64,000 nucleotides of DNA. It comes from an uncultured Porphyromonadaceae bacterium (GTDB taxonomy: Bacteria; Bacteroidota; Bacteroidia; Bacteroidales; UBA11471). The stretch spans positions 1 to 64,000 of the forward strand of contig URHG01000008.1 in the NCBI GenBank assembly GCA_900547555.1. Reading direction: 5' to 3'. Shown here in pieces: positions 34,701 to 43,973 of the stretch. Under the pieces are notes generated by a model that was given only the letters and a program-made list of their open reading frames with translations, was not told the DNA's origin and ran no database searches. Both the position numbers and the translations under genes were made by a program. How positions within the stretch are numbered: the first letter of the stretch is position 1; each line of letters starts with the position of its first letter.

Positions 34701-37700
34701 TTAAAGAACCAATTTAACGGAAGAATGACCATCGACCATCAACAGGTAGGCTCCTGCCGACAGTGAAAACGACACGGTATCACCCACAGCCACCTGTTCA
34801 CAAAGAGTGCTTCCCGCCAATGTTACGACACGCACTACCTCTCCCTCGGTAAGGCCGGCAACCGTAACGACACCCTGTTGCACAGAGACAGAAAGTGTCG
34901 GGGTTGTCTGCACCTGAGAAAGACCGCTCGTATCGAACCGACCTTCGGCATCGGAAAGACGGAATTTACCGACCGTTATACTTCCGGCAGAAAGAGTCGG
35001 CGCCGAAATTTTCACGAAACGGGTTTCGCTATTCAGATACACCTCTTCATCGAAGGGGAAATCTTTCTCGGTCAAAACCCTTACCGTACGCCAACCGGGA
35101 GCTATATCACAATTTCGGGACTCCTGTATTTTCAACTCGACTTTACCTTCCCCGCTATAATCAAGCCCCAAATCGAGTATGGAAGAACGTCCGTCGAAAT
35201 AAGCCATGATTTTATCGGAAGTCGAGGTCATGACAGCAGTACCCTCTCCTATTTCACCCGAAGCCTGTACCCAATGCGGATAGTCGTTCTGCACAGTCTG
35301 TACCAAACCACCTACTGTCTCAAAAGGTGCAACTTCGGTAAACGGGGCAAAATCGAGAGGCAATGATGCTGCCGCTTTCCCATAATGCGTATCGCCCTCG
35401 GACTTAGCAACCGGGAAATCGCAAGTCGAGAAGGTTATCTCATCGACAAATGATTTTGTACCAGTATAATCGGTCAATGCACCTTCGGGAAACGATACCG
35501 TATATTCGGTATTGACATCCAGTGCCGAATAATCAATCGTCATCGAAGCCCCGGAAGCCAAAATATTTACCTTCTCGTACTGCTCGCCATTGAATGTCGC
35601 ACCACCGTGATATGCAACGATCTGGTTGAATGTAAAAGACATACTGCCATCGGCATAGCTGATAGATTCTGTTTCGGGCGACGAGACAAGAGTTATCGGT
35701 TCTTCGGTAGGTTCGGGTATATACTGGTCTATACGAATATCGTTGATATTGAACTTAGCAGCATTGGCATCGATTTTGAAGATTACTTCCGAACCTCCCA
35801 TATACACATACTGAAATTTATAAATCCGTTTCTTGTTCCCTAAGGCAAACGAGGCTACATTGGATTCTACACCATCGACAATCGTATTCAGTTTGAATGT
35901 CTTCGATTTTTTATCATCGGGATTTCCCGCCCATATCGTTATCATGCAAGGACCTTCTACCTCGGGCAATTGCAAATAACCGCCCGATGCGGTAGAATAG
36001 AATTGCACGCAACGATCGGTCGCTCCGGCATCGGCCTCGGTTGCCGGTCCGTAATCTTTCGACATATCGGACGAATTATTCGATGCACTCATTGCAACTA
36101 CCCTGATTGTATTGCCTCCGGCTCCGAATTTCATGCCACCGACAGTCTTCGTCGTATTTTTACCATTGATGATATTGGTGTTGCCCGAAATAGAACCGTA
36201 AGCCTTTTTCCAATCTTCGGGCTGGGTATTGAAATCGGTATAGAACAAAATTCCGCCTTCAAAAGCCGTAAACGACCACACCGTACCTGTTGTCGTACCG
36301 ACATCGTTGGTCGCATCGACACGCCAATAATAGGTTTTGTCGGCTTCTACACTCCCATAGCTATACGAAGTGGATGTAAGTCCAGTTGCTAATGGTTCCA
36401 AATTGTCGGGTGATGTTCCCACATAAACCGCATAGGTAACTTTCCCGTAATACGGTTTCGTGGCATTCTCCCACGTAAAGACGACATCATTGGCCGTCCC
36501 GACTTCGGCATCGACAGCCGGAGAGGGATTTTCAGAAAGTTTCGGGGGGATGGGATCTCCAATGGTTTCGGTCGTCAACGTCGATGTATAAACCGAATTC
36601 ACTCCTTCATCGTTATAGGCTTTGAGACGAAAATAATAAACGGTTTCAGGAGTCAGGTCTGAAACGGTATGAGAAGTTACATCGGCGGCAACCCGACCGG
36701 CTTCGGTAAACGTTTTATTATCGGTCGAAATTTCGATGATAAAACCGCTTTCGTTATCGGCATTATCGACCCAAGACAATGCGATCGATTCTTTTTCCTG
36801 CGCGGTAACTTTCAACCCCGAAGGATTCTTGATATAGGGATATGCCGCAGTAATGGAAAAAGAGTAGTTCTCGATATTGGCATAACCGTTACCGGCAATA
36901 GCAGCGGCATCGGAGGGATCATTCGGATTCAATCCGTTGGCCAACTCCCATTCGTCGGGAATCCCGTCGCCATCGGTATCGAGGGGTTTATATCCGCCAT
37001 AAAGCGTACCCGTACCGCCGTGAGGCAAATCCCGCTCGGACGAAATACCATTGGTAGAACCTTTCTTCCCGAATGATTTCAACTCATCGATCAGGTACTC
37101 GTCTACCTCGTCGCGCACCGGCAAGCAAGGCCCGACACTATCGATAATCCACATGAGAGCCTCCTCGGCCGACATCATATTCGCAATCTCGGGATGTGCT
37201 TTGGGACGAGAAACGCCATCGAATGTTTCAAGGTCGGAGATACGATAACTGCCCGATGCATCATATTCGGCATCGGTCATCTCATGCCCGTTCACCGTAC
37301 CGTCGGCATCGGTATCATAGTAATTACCGGCAGCATAATACTTGAAATTGTCATTACCCCGGGTAAATGCCGCTGTTCCTTTCCAGGGGCCTTTCATGAA
37401 GTAGTTGTTCTCGATATGCGCCCACGATGGGCCTTCACTGTCGCCCATGATATAGCAACCGCCGCCACCCCAGTTATATACCACATTATTGACAAACTGG
37501 TTCAGGCCTTTGACCTTAGGATTACGGGTCTTGTTTTCGATATAGAGATTGCGGTAAAGCGTAACGCCGCCCTCGGTCTGTACCAGCCCTCCACAAGAGT
37601 GGGATTGCAATCCTTGCCCGATAATCGAGTTCTGAATGGTAATATCGGTAGGTACTGTCCCCTTATTGTCCCAACTTATCGAGAAACACTCATCTCTTCC

Positions 37701-38168
37701 CCACAAAGCGGAAAGATGATCGAATATCATATTCTTCCCGTTGGCAACACCGCACGCATCTTTACCGCTGGTGCCACCGACCCCCATACGGAAGCGCATA
37801 TAACGGACGATGATATTGTTCGCACCCGAAAACGACACCCGCTCTCCATAGACCTGTATGCCTTCTCCGGGAGCCGTCTGTCCCAAAACCGTAAGGTTCG
37901 ATGAGAATACGAGAGCAGATTTCAATTTTATTACCCCGGAAATATCGAACACGATAATACGATTGGACTTACTGACAGCGTCCCGCAAAGAACCTTCGCC
38001 ACTATCGTTCAAATTCGTTACATGGTAAATAGTGCCGCCTCGTCCGCCGGTGGCAAAACGCCCGAAACCTTCGGCACCGGGAAACGCCAAAATTCCCTCG
38101 GCATACAAAGGGCCCGAGACAAACAGGCTCAATAGAAGAGCCCACAAAATCGTCGTAGTTTTTTTCAT
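34701..38168 (-). CDS. Large secreted pectate-lyase-like protein with FN3 domains and T9SS tail
   Basis: 1155 residues from the ATG at 38168 (signal MKKTTTILWALLLSLFVSG). The first 400 residues form a right-handed beta-helix of the PL1-like pectate lyase type (FPGAEGFGRFATGGRGG, VTNLNDSGEGSLRDAV, NIIVRYMRFRMG). A calcium-type loop LDTDGDGIPDEWELANGLNP follows. Then come two fibronectin-III domains (VYYFRLKAYNDEG, KTYYWRVDATNDVG), a carbohydrate-binding-like region, an Ig-like domain and a C-terminal sorting domain ending GAYLLMVDGHSSVKLVL. It likely acts on pectin outside the cell. There is no adjacent SusCD pair, so it is not in a classic polysaccharide utilisation locus. Confidence 0.9.
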   Translation of the reverse strand: MKKTTTILWALLLSLFVSGPLYAEGILAFPGAEGFGRFATGGRGGTIYHVTNLNDSGEGSLRDAVSKSNRIIVFDISGVIKLKSALVFSSNLTVLGQTAPGEGIQVYGERVSFSGANNIIVRYMRFRMGVGGTSGKDACGVANGKNMIFDHLSALWGRDECFSISWDNKGTVPTDITIQNSIIGQGLQSHSCGGLVQTEGGVTLYRNLYIENKTRNPKVKGLNQFVNNVVYNWGGGGCYIMGDSEGPSWAHIENNYFMKGPWKGTAAFTRGNDNFKYYAAGNYYDTDADGTVNGHEMTDAEYDASGSYRISDLETFDGVSRPKAHPEIANMMSAEEALMWIIDSVGPCLPVRDEVDEYLIDELKSFGKKGSTNGISSERDLPHGGTGTLYGGYKPLDTDGDGIPDEWELANGLNPNDPSDAAAIAGNGYANIENYSFSITAAYPYIKNPSGLKVTAQEKESIALSWVDNADNESGFIIEISTDNKTFTEAGRVAADVTSHTVSDLTPETVYYFRLKAYNDEGVNSVYTSTLTTETIGDPIPPKLSENPSPAVDAEVGTANDVVFTWENATKPYYGKVTYAVYVGTSPDNLEPLATGLTSTSYSYGSVEADKTYYWRVDATNDVGTTTGTVWSFTAFEGGILFYTDFNTQPEDWKKAYGSISGNTNIINGKNTTKTVGGMKFGAGGNTIRVVAMSASNNSSDMSKDYGPATEADAGATDRCVQFYSTASGGYLQLPEVEGPCMITIWAGNPDDKKSKTFKLNTIVDGVESNVASFALGNKKRIYKFQYVYMGGSEVIFKIDANAAKFNINDIRIDQYIPEPTEEPITLVSSPETESISYADGSMSFTFNQIVAYHGGATFNGEQYEKVNILASGASMTIDYSALDVNTEYTVSFPEGALTDYTGTKSFVDEITFSTCDFPVAKSEGDTHYGKAAASLPLDFAPFTEVAPFETVGGLVQTVQNDYPHWVQASGEIGEGTAVMTSTSDKIMAYFDGRSSILDLGLDYSGEGKVELKIQESRNCDIAPGWRTVRVLTEKDFPFDEEVYLNSETRFVKISAPTLSAGSITVGKFRLSDAEGRFDTSGLSQVQTTPTLSVSVQQGVVTVAGLTEGEVVRVVTLAGSTLCEQVAVGDTVSFSLSAGAYLLMVDGHSSVKLVL

Positions 38169-38195
38169 GGTAATCACTTTTTATATATACTCATG

Positions 38196-38203
38196 CAAAT
38201 ATA
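38196..38203 (-). promoter_or_regulatory. Promoter -7 box for the pectate-lyase-like gene
   Basis: TATATTTG on the minus strand fits TAnnTTTG exactly and lies 28 nt upstream of the ATG at 38168. No clear TTTG stands 19-21 nt upstream, so only the -7 half is well supported. Confidence 0.45.
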
Positions 38204-38408
38204 ACATTACACTAGCGAAAAACAAGACAATCTCCACGAAATTATCTTCAAAACAAAATCTGCCATTTTAATCTCTAATTCTGAAAATTTCACTACCTTT
38301 GTATTTTACGGTTTTTGCGACTCATTCCGGAGAAACATCTCTCTTTTATTTTCTCGGGAAACAAGCATACTCGAACCGAATCATGAAAAATAAAAAACTA
38401 TTATCGAC

Positions 38409-38684
38409 ATGGCAAACAAAAGAGATTTAAAACACGAAATCAATTTCATTACAAACGAATTGGTAAACGAATGTCTGTTTCTGAAAGAATATACACAGGA
38501 AATGCCTGCAGAAAAATGTGAAAGTCTGATTAACCGCATTCTCGATATTCAAGACGAATATATCCGTCGTGCCAATACACCGGACGGAAAAGATTCTCCC
38601 AAATTGATAAAAAGCTATTACAAAAAACTGATTCAAGACTTCGATGCTGCTATCGGAGAAGTTCTGAAAGAAATCGGAGAATAA
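38409..38684 (+). CDS. Conserved small hypothetical protein
   Basis: A 91-residue, highly charged, probably all-helical cytoplasmic protein (MANKRDLKHEINFITNELVN). It has no signal peptide, membrane segment or recognised motif. Two Cys (ECLFL and EKCESL) sit in the first half. It precedes the acyltransferase-like gene by 20 nt on the same strand, so the two are likely co-transcribed. A consensus -7 box TACCTTTG lies at 38294-38301. I do not recognise a function; proteins of this kind with start MANKRDLKKxI occur in Bacteroidales. Confidence 0.8.
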   Translation: MANKRDLKHEINFITNELVNECLFLKEYTQEMPAEKCESLINRILDIQDEYIRRANTPDGKDSPKLIKSYYKKLIQDFDAAIGEVLKEIGE

Positions 38685-38704
38685 CCGGCTGAAATCATTG
38701 TTTT

Positions 38705-39247
38705 ATGAAAAGTAGCCTCTATCGAGGCATTTTACGCCTGTTCGGGTGGAAAGTCATTGTAACGCTGCCCGACTATCCGAAGTGTGTAATCTGCGTGGCT
38801 CCTCATACAAGCAACTGGGACTTTATTTTAGGGAAACTCGCCTACGGATCGATAGGCAGGAAAGCTGGTTTCCTGATGAAAAAAGAATGGTTCTTTTTCC
38901 CGCTCGGATACTTGTTCCGGGTTATGGGAGGCATTCCGGTCAACAGGAAAAGCTCCTCTTCTCTTACCGACCAATTGGCCGACCGTTTTGAAAAAAACGA
39001 CCGGCTTGCCATTGCCATCACTCCCGAAGCAACCCGTAAGCCCAACCCCGACTGGAAACTGGGTTTTTATTACACGGCTTTGAAGGCACAAGTCCCCATC
39101 GTCCTTGCTTATATCGACTATAAAGACAAGCAAATCGGCCTTACTCAATCTATTATCCCCTCGGGAAATGTCGAGAAAGAGATGGCCGAAATAAAAAATT
39201 TCTACCGAAACCGGCAGGGAAAACACCCGGAGAATTTTGCCATATAA
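38705..39247 (+). CDS. Lysophospholipid acyltransferase-like protein (PlsC family)
   Basis: A 180-residue member of the glycerolipid acyltransferase family that transfers acyl chains to lysophosphatidate-like acceptors. The catalytic HxxxxD motif is HTSNWD (His34, Asp39) and the substrate motif is PEATR (107-111, usually PEGTR). GGIPVNRKSSSSLTDQ matches block II. It is shorter than typical PlsC (about 240), lacking the N-terminal membrane helices, as in a Bacteroidetes subgroup often annotated as 1-acyl-glycerol-3-phosphate acyltransferase. The exact acceptor is unknown. It follows the small hypothetical gene. Confidence 0.87.
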   Translation: MKSSLYRGILRLFGWKVIVTLPDYPKCVICVAPHTSNWDFILGKLAYGSIGRKAGFLMKKEWFFFPLGYLFRVMGGIPVNRKSSSSLTDQLADRFEKNDRLAIAITPEATRKPNPDWKLGFYYTALKAQVPIVLAYIDYKDKQIGLTQSIIPSGNVEKEMAEIKNFYRNRQGKHPENFAI

Positions 39248-39267
39248 AATACGAACATTCCGATTTT

Positions 39268-39314
39268 ATACCGTTCTTGTTTCATGCCCAAGAAATAGGA
39301 ACGGTATTTTTTTA
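39268..39314. terminator. Terminator between the acyltransferase and TonB receptor genes
   Basis: ATACCGTTC (39268-39276) pairs with GAACGGTAT (39299-39307) over a 22-nt loop, followed by seven Ts on the plus strand. It lies between converging genes; the receptor stop is at 39329. Confidence 0.7.
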
Positions 39315-39328
39315 ATACCATACAAAAA

Positions 39329-41722
39329 CTAAAATTGTACGGTTACACCGATAGAAGGGACCAACGTTCCGCTATCTAACTTAATGTATTTCATTTTATA
39401 TCTCTGCTGCTCTATCGGGTCAGAAGGATTCTCTATAATACCTGTACTCACAGGGACATCGGGCTGCCTCAACTTGCTCATGGTTACATTTTGCAAATCT
39501 ATATATAAACCAAGAGACCAATTTTTGAAATAAAAATTTTTATCGACTCTCACATCGAGTTGGGCGAAAGCATCGAGTCGCTCACTATTGTACCGGGAAT
39601 AATCATAATAAGGCTTCCCCTGTACATTCCAAGCCTGTACCAACGACGATTTTTCCACATCATAAGGAGTGTACGGACTTCCCCCTATTGCACTGAGTTT
39701 GGCCCCGATACTCCACTGATATGGTAAATCATACGTTGCACTCACATTGGCGATAAAACGATTATCCCATGCCGAAGCGATGTATGCACTTTTATTATCG
39801 TTCCGACATTCACTGCGATAAAACGTGAAAGAAGAAACAGACGAAAGTTTCCCCGATATTTGCCATCTGACCGATAGTTCCGCACCATAAGCACGTCCTT
39901 GAGCCGAAGACACCAACCATTCATTCCCGACAACCCCATAATCGTTTCCTTTACATGACAACGGTATGTTATCGGCCAATGACAAAGGCATGTGATTGTA
40001 ATATTTGTAAAATCCTTCGAGGGCAATCACCAACTGTTCGCTCCGGCTCCATTCCAGTCCCAAATTAGCATTACTTACCCTCATATATTTCAATGCCTTA
40101 TTGGCAAAATTGCCCTCATTTGTCTTAAAACCGAGTGCCGTATAAGGTGGTAACTGATGATAGATACCCACCGCCGCATTTATCGACCAATCGGGCAGGA
40201 AACGATATGAAGCGGAAACATTCGGCGACAGATTTTCCCAAAAACGAGACATCGAGGACGAATAATTACATGCGTCCACACGTAACCCGAAAGTCGCCGA
40301 CCACCGATTATCTTTCGACTTATAAAGAGCCGATCCATAAATTCCCCACCCGATAAGTCCCAAACCCGAGACATACTCGGAAAACATTTGTTCGTCTCCG
40401 TACAACAATTGAAAAACACGATTATGATAATGCGCATAATACGTTTCAGCCCCTTCTGTGAAAGTCCAGCGGTCGGCATAAGTTCGATTTTCGATCCGTA
40501 TGGAAAATTTTTGTTCCGTAGAATTGAGGTCAAGTGTCAAATTTTCGGATTCGGAATCATCGTTTCCCCGGTATTTGAGATTCTGATTTCTCAAATAATT
40601 ATAACCCACTATCAATGATAATACATGCTTTCCCATATAATGGTTGTACGCTGCACCAACGGTAAAAGTCTGTTGCTTGATACGAGGCAAATAACTCAAA
40701 TAATACTCGGCTTCTTCCCCATCGATCCCCATGTTCAGTTTCATATTGTCGATACCGGTCAATCCCAACACAACCAATTCATCGTTCGGTGTAAATTTTG
40801 TTTTTATTTTGAATTGCCCATCTACATAATTCGGTAAAAAAGGCAGGCCCAAGAGTTTGAACAAAAGTTGTAAATAAGATTGCCTTACCGAAAACAGATA
40901 AGTCGTTTTATCGGAAAAATGCCCGGATCCGCTGAAAGAAACCTCCGATGCTCCCAAAGTAGCTTTGAAACTGTTACCGGCCACATCTCCGTCCCGCAAG
41001 CGTATATCCATTACAGAACTCAATGCACCGGCCTTATTTACGGGAAATGCCCCTGTATAAAATTGAACCTCGCGTATCAAGTCGGCATTAAGTATGCTCA
41101 CCGGCCCACCCGAAGCTCCCTGCGTTGCAAAATGATTGATATTCGGAATTTCTATCCCATCCATATAAAAACGATTTTCCGAAGGCGAACCTCCGCGAAC
41201 AATCAAATCATTTCTATATCCTATCGGAGAAAAAGAGACACCCGGATAAGAGCGCACTATACGAGATATATCCCGATTGCCACCGGGACTTTTCTCGATT
41301 TCCCCCAAGCCGATAATCTGCAAACTTACGGGATTGGCCTTTAAACGCCTGAAAGAGATGGACTGTACGGTAACCCCTTCGAGTTGTGTCTCATCTTCTT
41401 CCATTTCCAACTCTATGAAAGGTAATTTTGCCGAGACAATATACTCTTCTGTCAAAAGATTTTTATAACCGATACACGAAATCGACAAGCGGTACACACC
41501 GGGCGGAACCTGACGAATGGAGAAAAAGCCGAGGGAATCGGAAGAAGTTGCTTTCCCCGGATACCCGAAAAGAGAAACTCCAGCATAAGGAATCGGTTTC
41601 CGGGAAAGTTTACCGATGATACGTCCTTTCACGGTATATGTCTCGGCAGACTGCAACGGAAATAATGATACGGCGAAAAACAGCAAAAATAGAAATCGAC
41701 CCAACATACATTGTTCTTTCAT
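39329..41722 (-). CDS. TonB-dependent receptor with carboxypeptidase-like N-terminal domain
   Basis: A 797-residue outer-membrane receptor. The signal peptide (LGRFLFLLFFAVSLFPLQSA) leads to a CarboxypepD_reg-like domain (VKGRIIGKLSRKPIPYAGVSL, residues 30-115). The plug follows (SPGGNRDISRIVRSYPGVSFSP, DLIVRGGSPSENRFYMDGIEI), then a beta-barrel ending in FIDLQNVT-like strands and a terminal Phe (VTVQF). Such receptors import large nutrients using TonB energy. No SusD partner, TonB or ligand-binding gene lies next to it, so the substrate is open. The start could be the ATG at 41722 or five codons later. Confidence 0.93.
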   Translation of the reverse strand: MKEQCMLGRFLFLLFFAVSLFPLQSAETYTVKGRIIGKLSRKPIPYAGVSLFGYPGKATSSDSLGFFSIRQVPPGVYRLSISCIGYKNLLTEEYIVSAKLPFIELEMEEDETQLEGVTVQSISFRRLKANPVSLQIIGLGEIEKSPGGNRDISRIVRSYPGVSFSPIGYRNDLIVRGGSPSENRFYMDGIEIPNINHFATQGASGGPVSILNADLIREVQFYTGAFPVNKAGALSSVMDIRLRDGDVAGNSFKATLGASEVSFSGSGHFSDKTTYLFSVRQSYLQLLFKLLGLPFLPNYVDGQFKIKTKFTPNDELVVLGLTGIDNMKLNMGIDGEEAEYYLSYLPRIKQQTFTVGAAYNHYMGKHVLSLIVGYNYLRNQNLKYRGNDDSESENLTLDLNSTEQKFSIRIENRTYADRWTFTEGAETYYAHYHNRVFQLLYGDEQMFSEYVSGLGLIGWGIYGSALYKSKDNRWSATFGLRVDACNYSSSMSRFWENLSPNVSASYRFLPDWSINAAVGIYHQLPPYTALGFKTNEGNFANKALKYMRVSNANLGLEWSRSEQLVIALEGFYKYYNHMPLSLADNIPLSCKGNDYGVVGNEWLVSSAQGRAYGAELSVRWQISGKLSSVSSFTFYRSECRNDNKSAYIASAWDNRFIANVSATYDLPYQWSIGAKLSAIGGSPYTPYDVEKSSLVQAWNVQGKPYYDYSRYNSERLDAFAQLDVRVDKNFYFKNWSLGLYIDLQNVTMSKLRQPDVPVSTGIIENPSDPIEQQRYKMKYIKLDSGTLVPSIGVTVQF

Positions 41723-41815
41723 AACTATAACGGATCAGAATCGTCTGGGTTCATATTACCATACTTAAAAAAAGCGGCAATAAGAATCTAATGAAACATA
41801 TTCTGAAAAACAAAA

Positions 41816-41845
41816 ATATTCTACCGGCTTATGTCGGCAGAATAT
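41816..41845 (-). terminator. Terminator after the hydroxyacid dehydrogenase gene
   Basis: ATATTCT (41816-41822) and CCG (41824-41826) pair with CGG (41835-41837) and AGAATAT (41839-41845) across one mismatch. On the minus strand TTTTTGTTTTTC follows. The stem lies 21 nt past the stop of the gene at 41867. Confidence 0.75.
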
Positions 41846-41866
41846 ATCGAAGGAATATCATGAAAC

Positions 41867-42820
41867 TCAATCGACGACATGGATAGGAGCACCGCCGACA
41901 AACGCCGCGATATTCTCTATACATATATCGAGCAATCGTTTACGAGCCTCCAAGGTCGCCCAAGCGATATGCGGCGTAAGGAAACTGTTTCGGGCCGTAA
42001 GCAGTGGATTGTCGGCTCGCGCCGGTTCCACATCGAGCACATCGGCACCGAACGCTGCCAGCCTGTCGGCATTGAGCGCCTCGGCAACAGCACACTCATC
42101 GATAAGCGGCCCCCGACCGGTATTGATAAGTATAGCCGACGACTTCATCATTTTCAAACGGTTGGCATCGACCATGTGACGTGTTTCTTCGGTAAGCGGA
42201 CAATGAAGGCTCACGATGTCGCACTCGGAAAACAGCTCATCGAGAGATGCCTTATGCACATAAGAGGGCAGTTGATCGACCGACTTCGACGTATAGGCAT
42301 AGACCGACAACCCGAACGCATGAGCAATACGGGCCGTAGCCATACCCGTATGTCCCAACCCGACGATTCCCATACGCTTTCCCGATAATTCGACAAGGGG
42401 TGTATCCCAATAACAAAAATCGGCACTGTGCGACCAACGCCCCGACCGGTTTTGTTCGGCGTACCGCCCCACTCCATTGGTAATATTCAAAATATGGGCA
42501 AATACCATTTGAGACACCGATTCGGTACTGTATGACGGGATATTGGTCACCACAATTCCCCGCGCAGCGGCCGCCTTCGTATCGATTATATTGTAGCCGG
42601 TAGCCAATACACCGATATACCGTAATGCGGGAAGCTGAGATATTGTCTCCTCACTAAACGGTACTTTATTGGTAAGTACGATTTCCGCCTCATGGCAACG
42701 TCCGATTATATCTTCGGGGGCTGTCCGTTCATAGACAATAAGTTCTCCCCACTGTTCCAAAGCGTTCCAAGAAAGATCCCCGGGATTGACCGAATATCCA
42801 TCTAAAATTACGATTTTCAT
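41867..42820 (-). CDS. D-2-hydroxyacid dehydrogenase (hydroxypyruvate/glycerate type)
   Basis: A 317-residue NAD(P)-dependent oxidoreductase interconverting 2-hydroxy and 2-oxo acids. The Rossmann motif is GIVGLGHTGMATARIAHAFG, and the catalytic residues fall in INTGRGPLIDE (Arg), ADVLDVEPA (Glu) and LTPHIAWAT (His). The overall pattern (GVLATGYNIIDTKAAAARGIVVTN) fits the glycerate/hydroxypyruvate dehydrogenase branch better than SerA, and the length excludes an ACT domain. It is a single gene with its own terminator; the physiological substrate cannot be fixed from sequence. Confidence 0.92.
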   Translation of the reverse strand: MKIVILDGYSVNPGDLSWNALEQWGELIVYERTAPEDIIGRCHEAEIVLTNKVPFSEETISQLPALRYIGVLATGYNIIDTKAAAARGIVVTNIPSYSTESVSQMVFAHILNITNGVGRYAEQNRSGRWSHSADFCYWDTPLVELSGKRMGIVGLGHTGMATARIAHAFGLSVYAYTSKSVDQLPSYVHKASLDELFSECDIVSLHCPLTEETRHMVDANRLKMMKSSAILINTGRGPLIDECAVAEALNADRLAAFGADVLDVEPARADNPLLTARNSFLTPHIAWATLEARKRLLDICIENIAAFVGGAPIHVVD

Positions 42821-43021
42821 ATAACTTCAAATATTAATTACAGCTCTTATCGGCTCTTTCGCCCGATAAGATATTTCTCTAAAAACAAGAAGATCGCATA
42901 CCCGTCTGCATTGCATTATACAACCGAATCTTCACGACACAAATGTCGCTCAAAAATTTTGCCCGACAAACAGCGGTCGTCAAAAAATGGTAAAAACGAC
43001 TCAAAAAAAATCGATTTTAAA

Positions 43022-43060
43022 TTAATGGCTACCATCGAAGTTTTCGATGGCAGCCATTAA
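43022..43060 (-). terminator. Terminator after the LysO operon
   Basis: TTAATGGCT/AGCCATTAA (43022-43030, 43052-43060) and CCATCGA/TCGATGG (43032-43038, 43044-43050) stack with a single mismatch. On the minus strand a T-rich stretch follows. It lies 13 nt past the stop at 43073. Confidence 0.82.
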
Positions 43061-43072
43061 CCTCTTCAAATA

Positions 43073-43693
43073 TCACAAATTACAAAAAAACGAGACAAAA
43101 ACAGGGACGCTCAATTCGATGATAATCCCGTGAAAAATGGCAACAGGAATCATCTCTTTTCCCGAATAGCGGACAATCGACGGTAACAAAACGTCGATAG
43201 AACTTATTCCCGCTACGGAAATAGGGGCTAATCGCCCGAAGTATTTCCTAAAAAACGGCGTACCCAATAGGGCTATCATTTCACGGAATATATTGGCCAA
43301 CAAGGCTATCGTTCCCAACTCCGAAGCCAACTGCAAACCGACAGAAGGTTCTTTGAATTGGGTGATCAGTATCGACGACAGCGAATAATAACCGAATCCG
43401 CTCCCGACAGCTAAACAATCAGCCAAACTCCAACGGCTCAAAAAGAAACCAGCCAAACATGAAAAAAGCAATGTTCCCGATATGGTAGCCACGGGTACCA
43501 ACAACATTTTGAGCCGTAGACCCTTTACCAGCTCTTTCAATTTCTTGTTACTCCCGATACTGATACCGACCTGCAACAACAAGGCATAAAGTACATATAG
43601 CGAAACATCGTGCATATCAGAATGGAATTGGCCGACAACTCCGACCAAACAGCCGATACAAAAAAAAGTAATCATGACCAAATTATTTTTCAT
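43073..43693 (-). CDS. LysO-type exporter, C-terminal half (DUF340)
   Basis: About 206 residues (ATG at 43693; another ATG lies one codon earlier), almost entirely membrane helices. It matches the C-terminal part of LysO/YbjE, the inner-membrane lysine exporter of E. coli: LYALLLQVGISIGSNKKL, then GSGFGYYSLSSILITQFKEP, and SIDVLLPSIVRYSGKEMIPVA near the end. In E. coli LysO is one protein of about 300 residues. Here its N-terminal part is the separate gene just upstream, overlapping by 11 nt. Split LysO pairs occur in Bacteroidetes. Export of lysine or a related amino acid is inferred from the family. Confidence 0.87.
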   Translation of the reverse strand: MKNNLVMITFFCIGCLVGVVGQFHSDMHDVSLYVLYALLLQVGISIGSNKKLKELVKGLRLKMLLVPVATISGTLLFSCLAGFFLSRWSLADCLAVGSGFGYYSLSSILITQFKEPSVGLQLASELGTIALLANIFREMIALLGTPFFRKYFGRLAPISVAGISSIDVLLPSIVRYSGKEMIPVAIFHGIIIELSVPVFVSFFCNL

Positions 43694-43973
43694 CACTGCC
43701 TCCTTTCTTGAAAAACAAACGGAACACCATAAGCGAAGCCAGCAGACTACCCGTAATAGTCAATACGGCAAATACAGCGGCTTGCCAACCAAAACTCCAC
43801 AGGTTCTCGACAATCAACGGATTGGAACCGATGGAAAGCCCCAAAACAAAAAGCAATAAAAAAATCGTCCAAGAAATACTCTTTTCGATCTTCTGTAAAA
43901 AAGATATATTCCTAAATATATACCCGGCAACCACGCCGAAAAGTATAACCGATATAACTGTGAACATAGACAT
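43683..43973 (-). CDS. LysO-type exporter, N-terminal half
   Basis: A 96-residue membrane protein with three predicted helices (MFTVISVILFGVVAGYIF, WTIFLLLFVLGLSIGSN, AAVFAVLTITGSLLASLMVF). The LGLSIGSN motif echoes VGISIGSN of the second half, consistent with the internal repeat of LysO. Its end overlaps the next gene, so translation is probably coupled and the two products should assemble. It is preceded by a leader of about 230 nt with a well-formed promoter, suggesting regulation by RNA structure or a leader-bound signal. Confidence 0.87.
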   Translation of the reverse strand: MSMFTVISVILFGVVAGYIFRNISFLQKIEKSISWTIFLLLFVLGLSIGSNPLIVENLWSFGWQAAVFAVLTITGSLLASLMVFRLFFKKGGSDEK

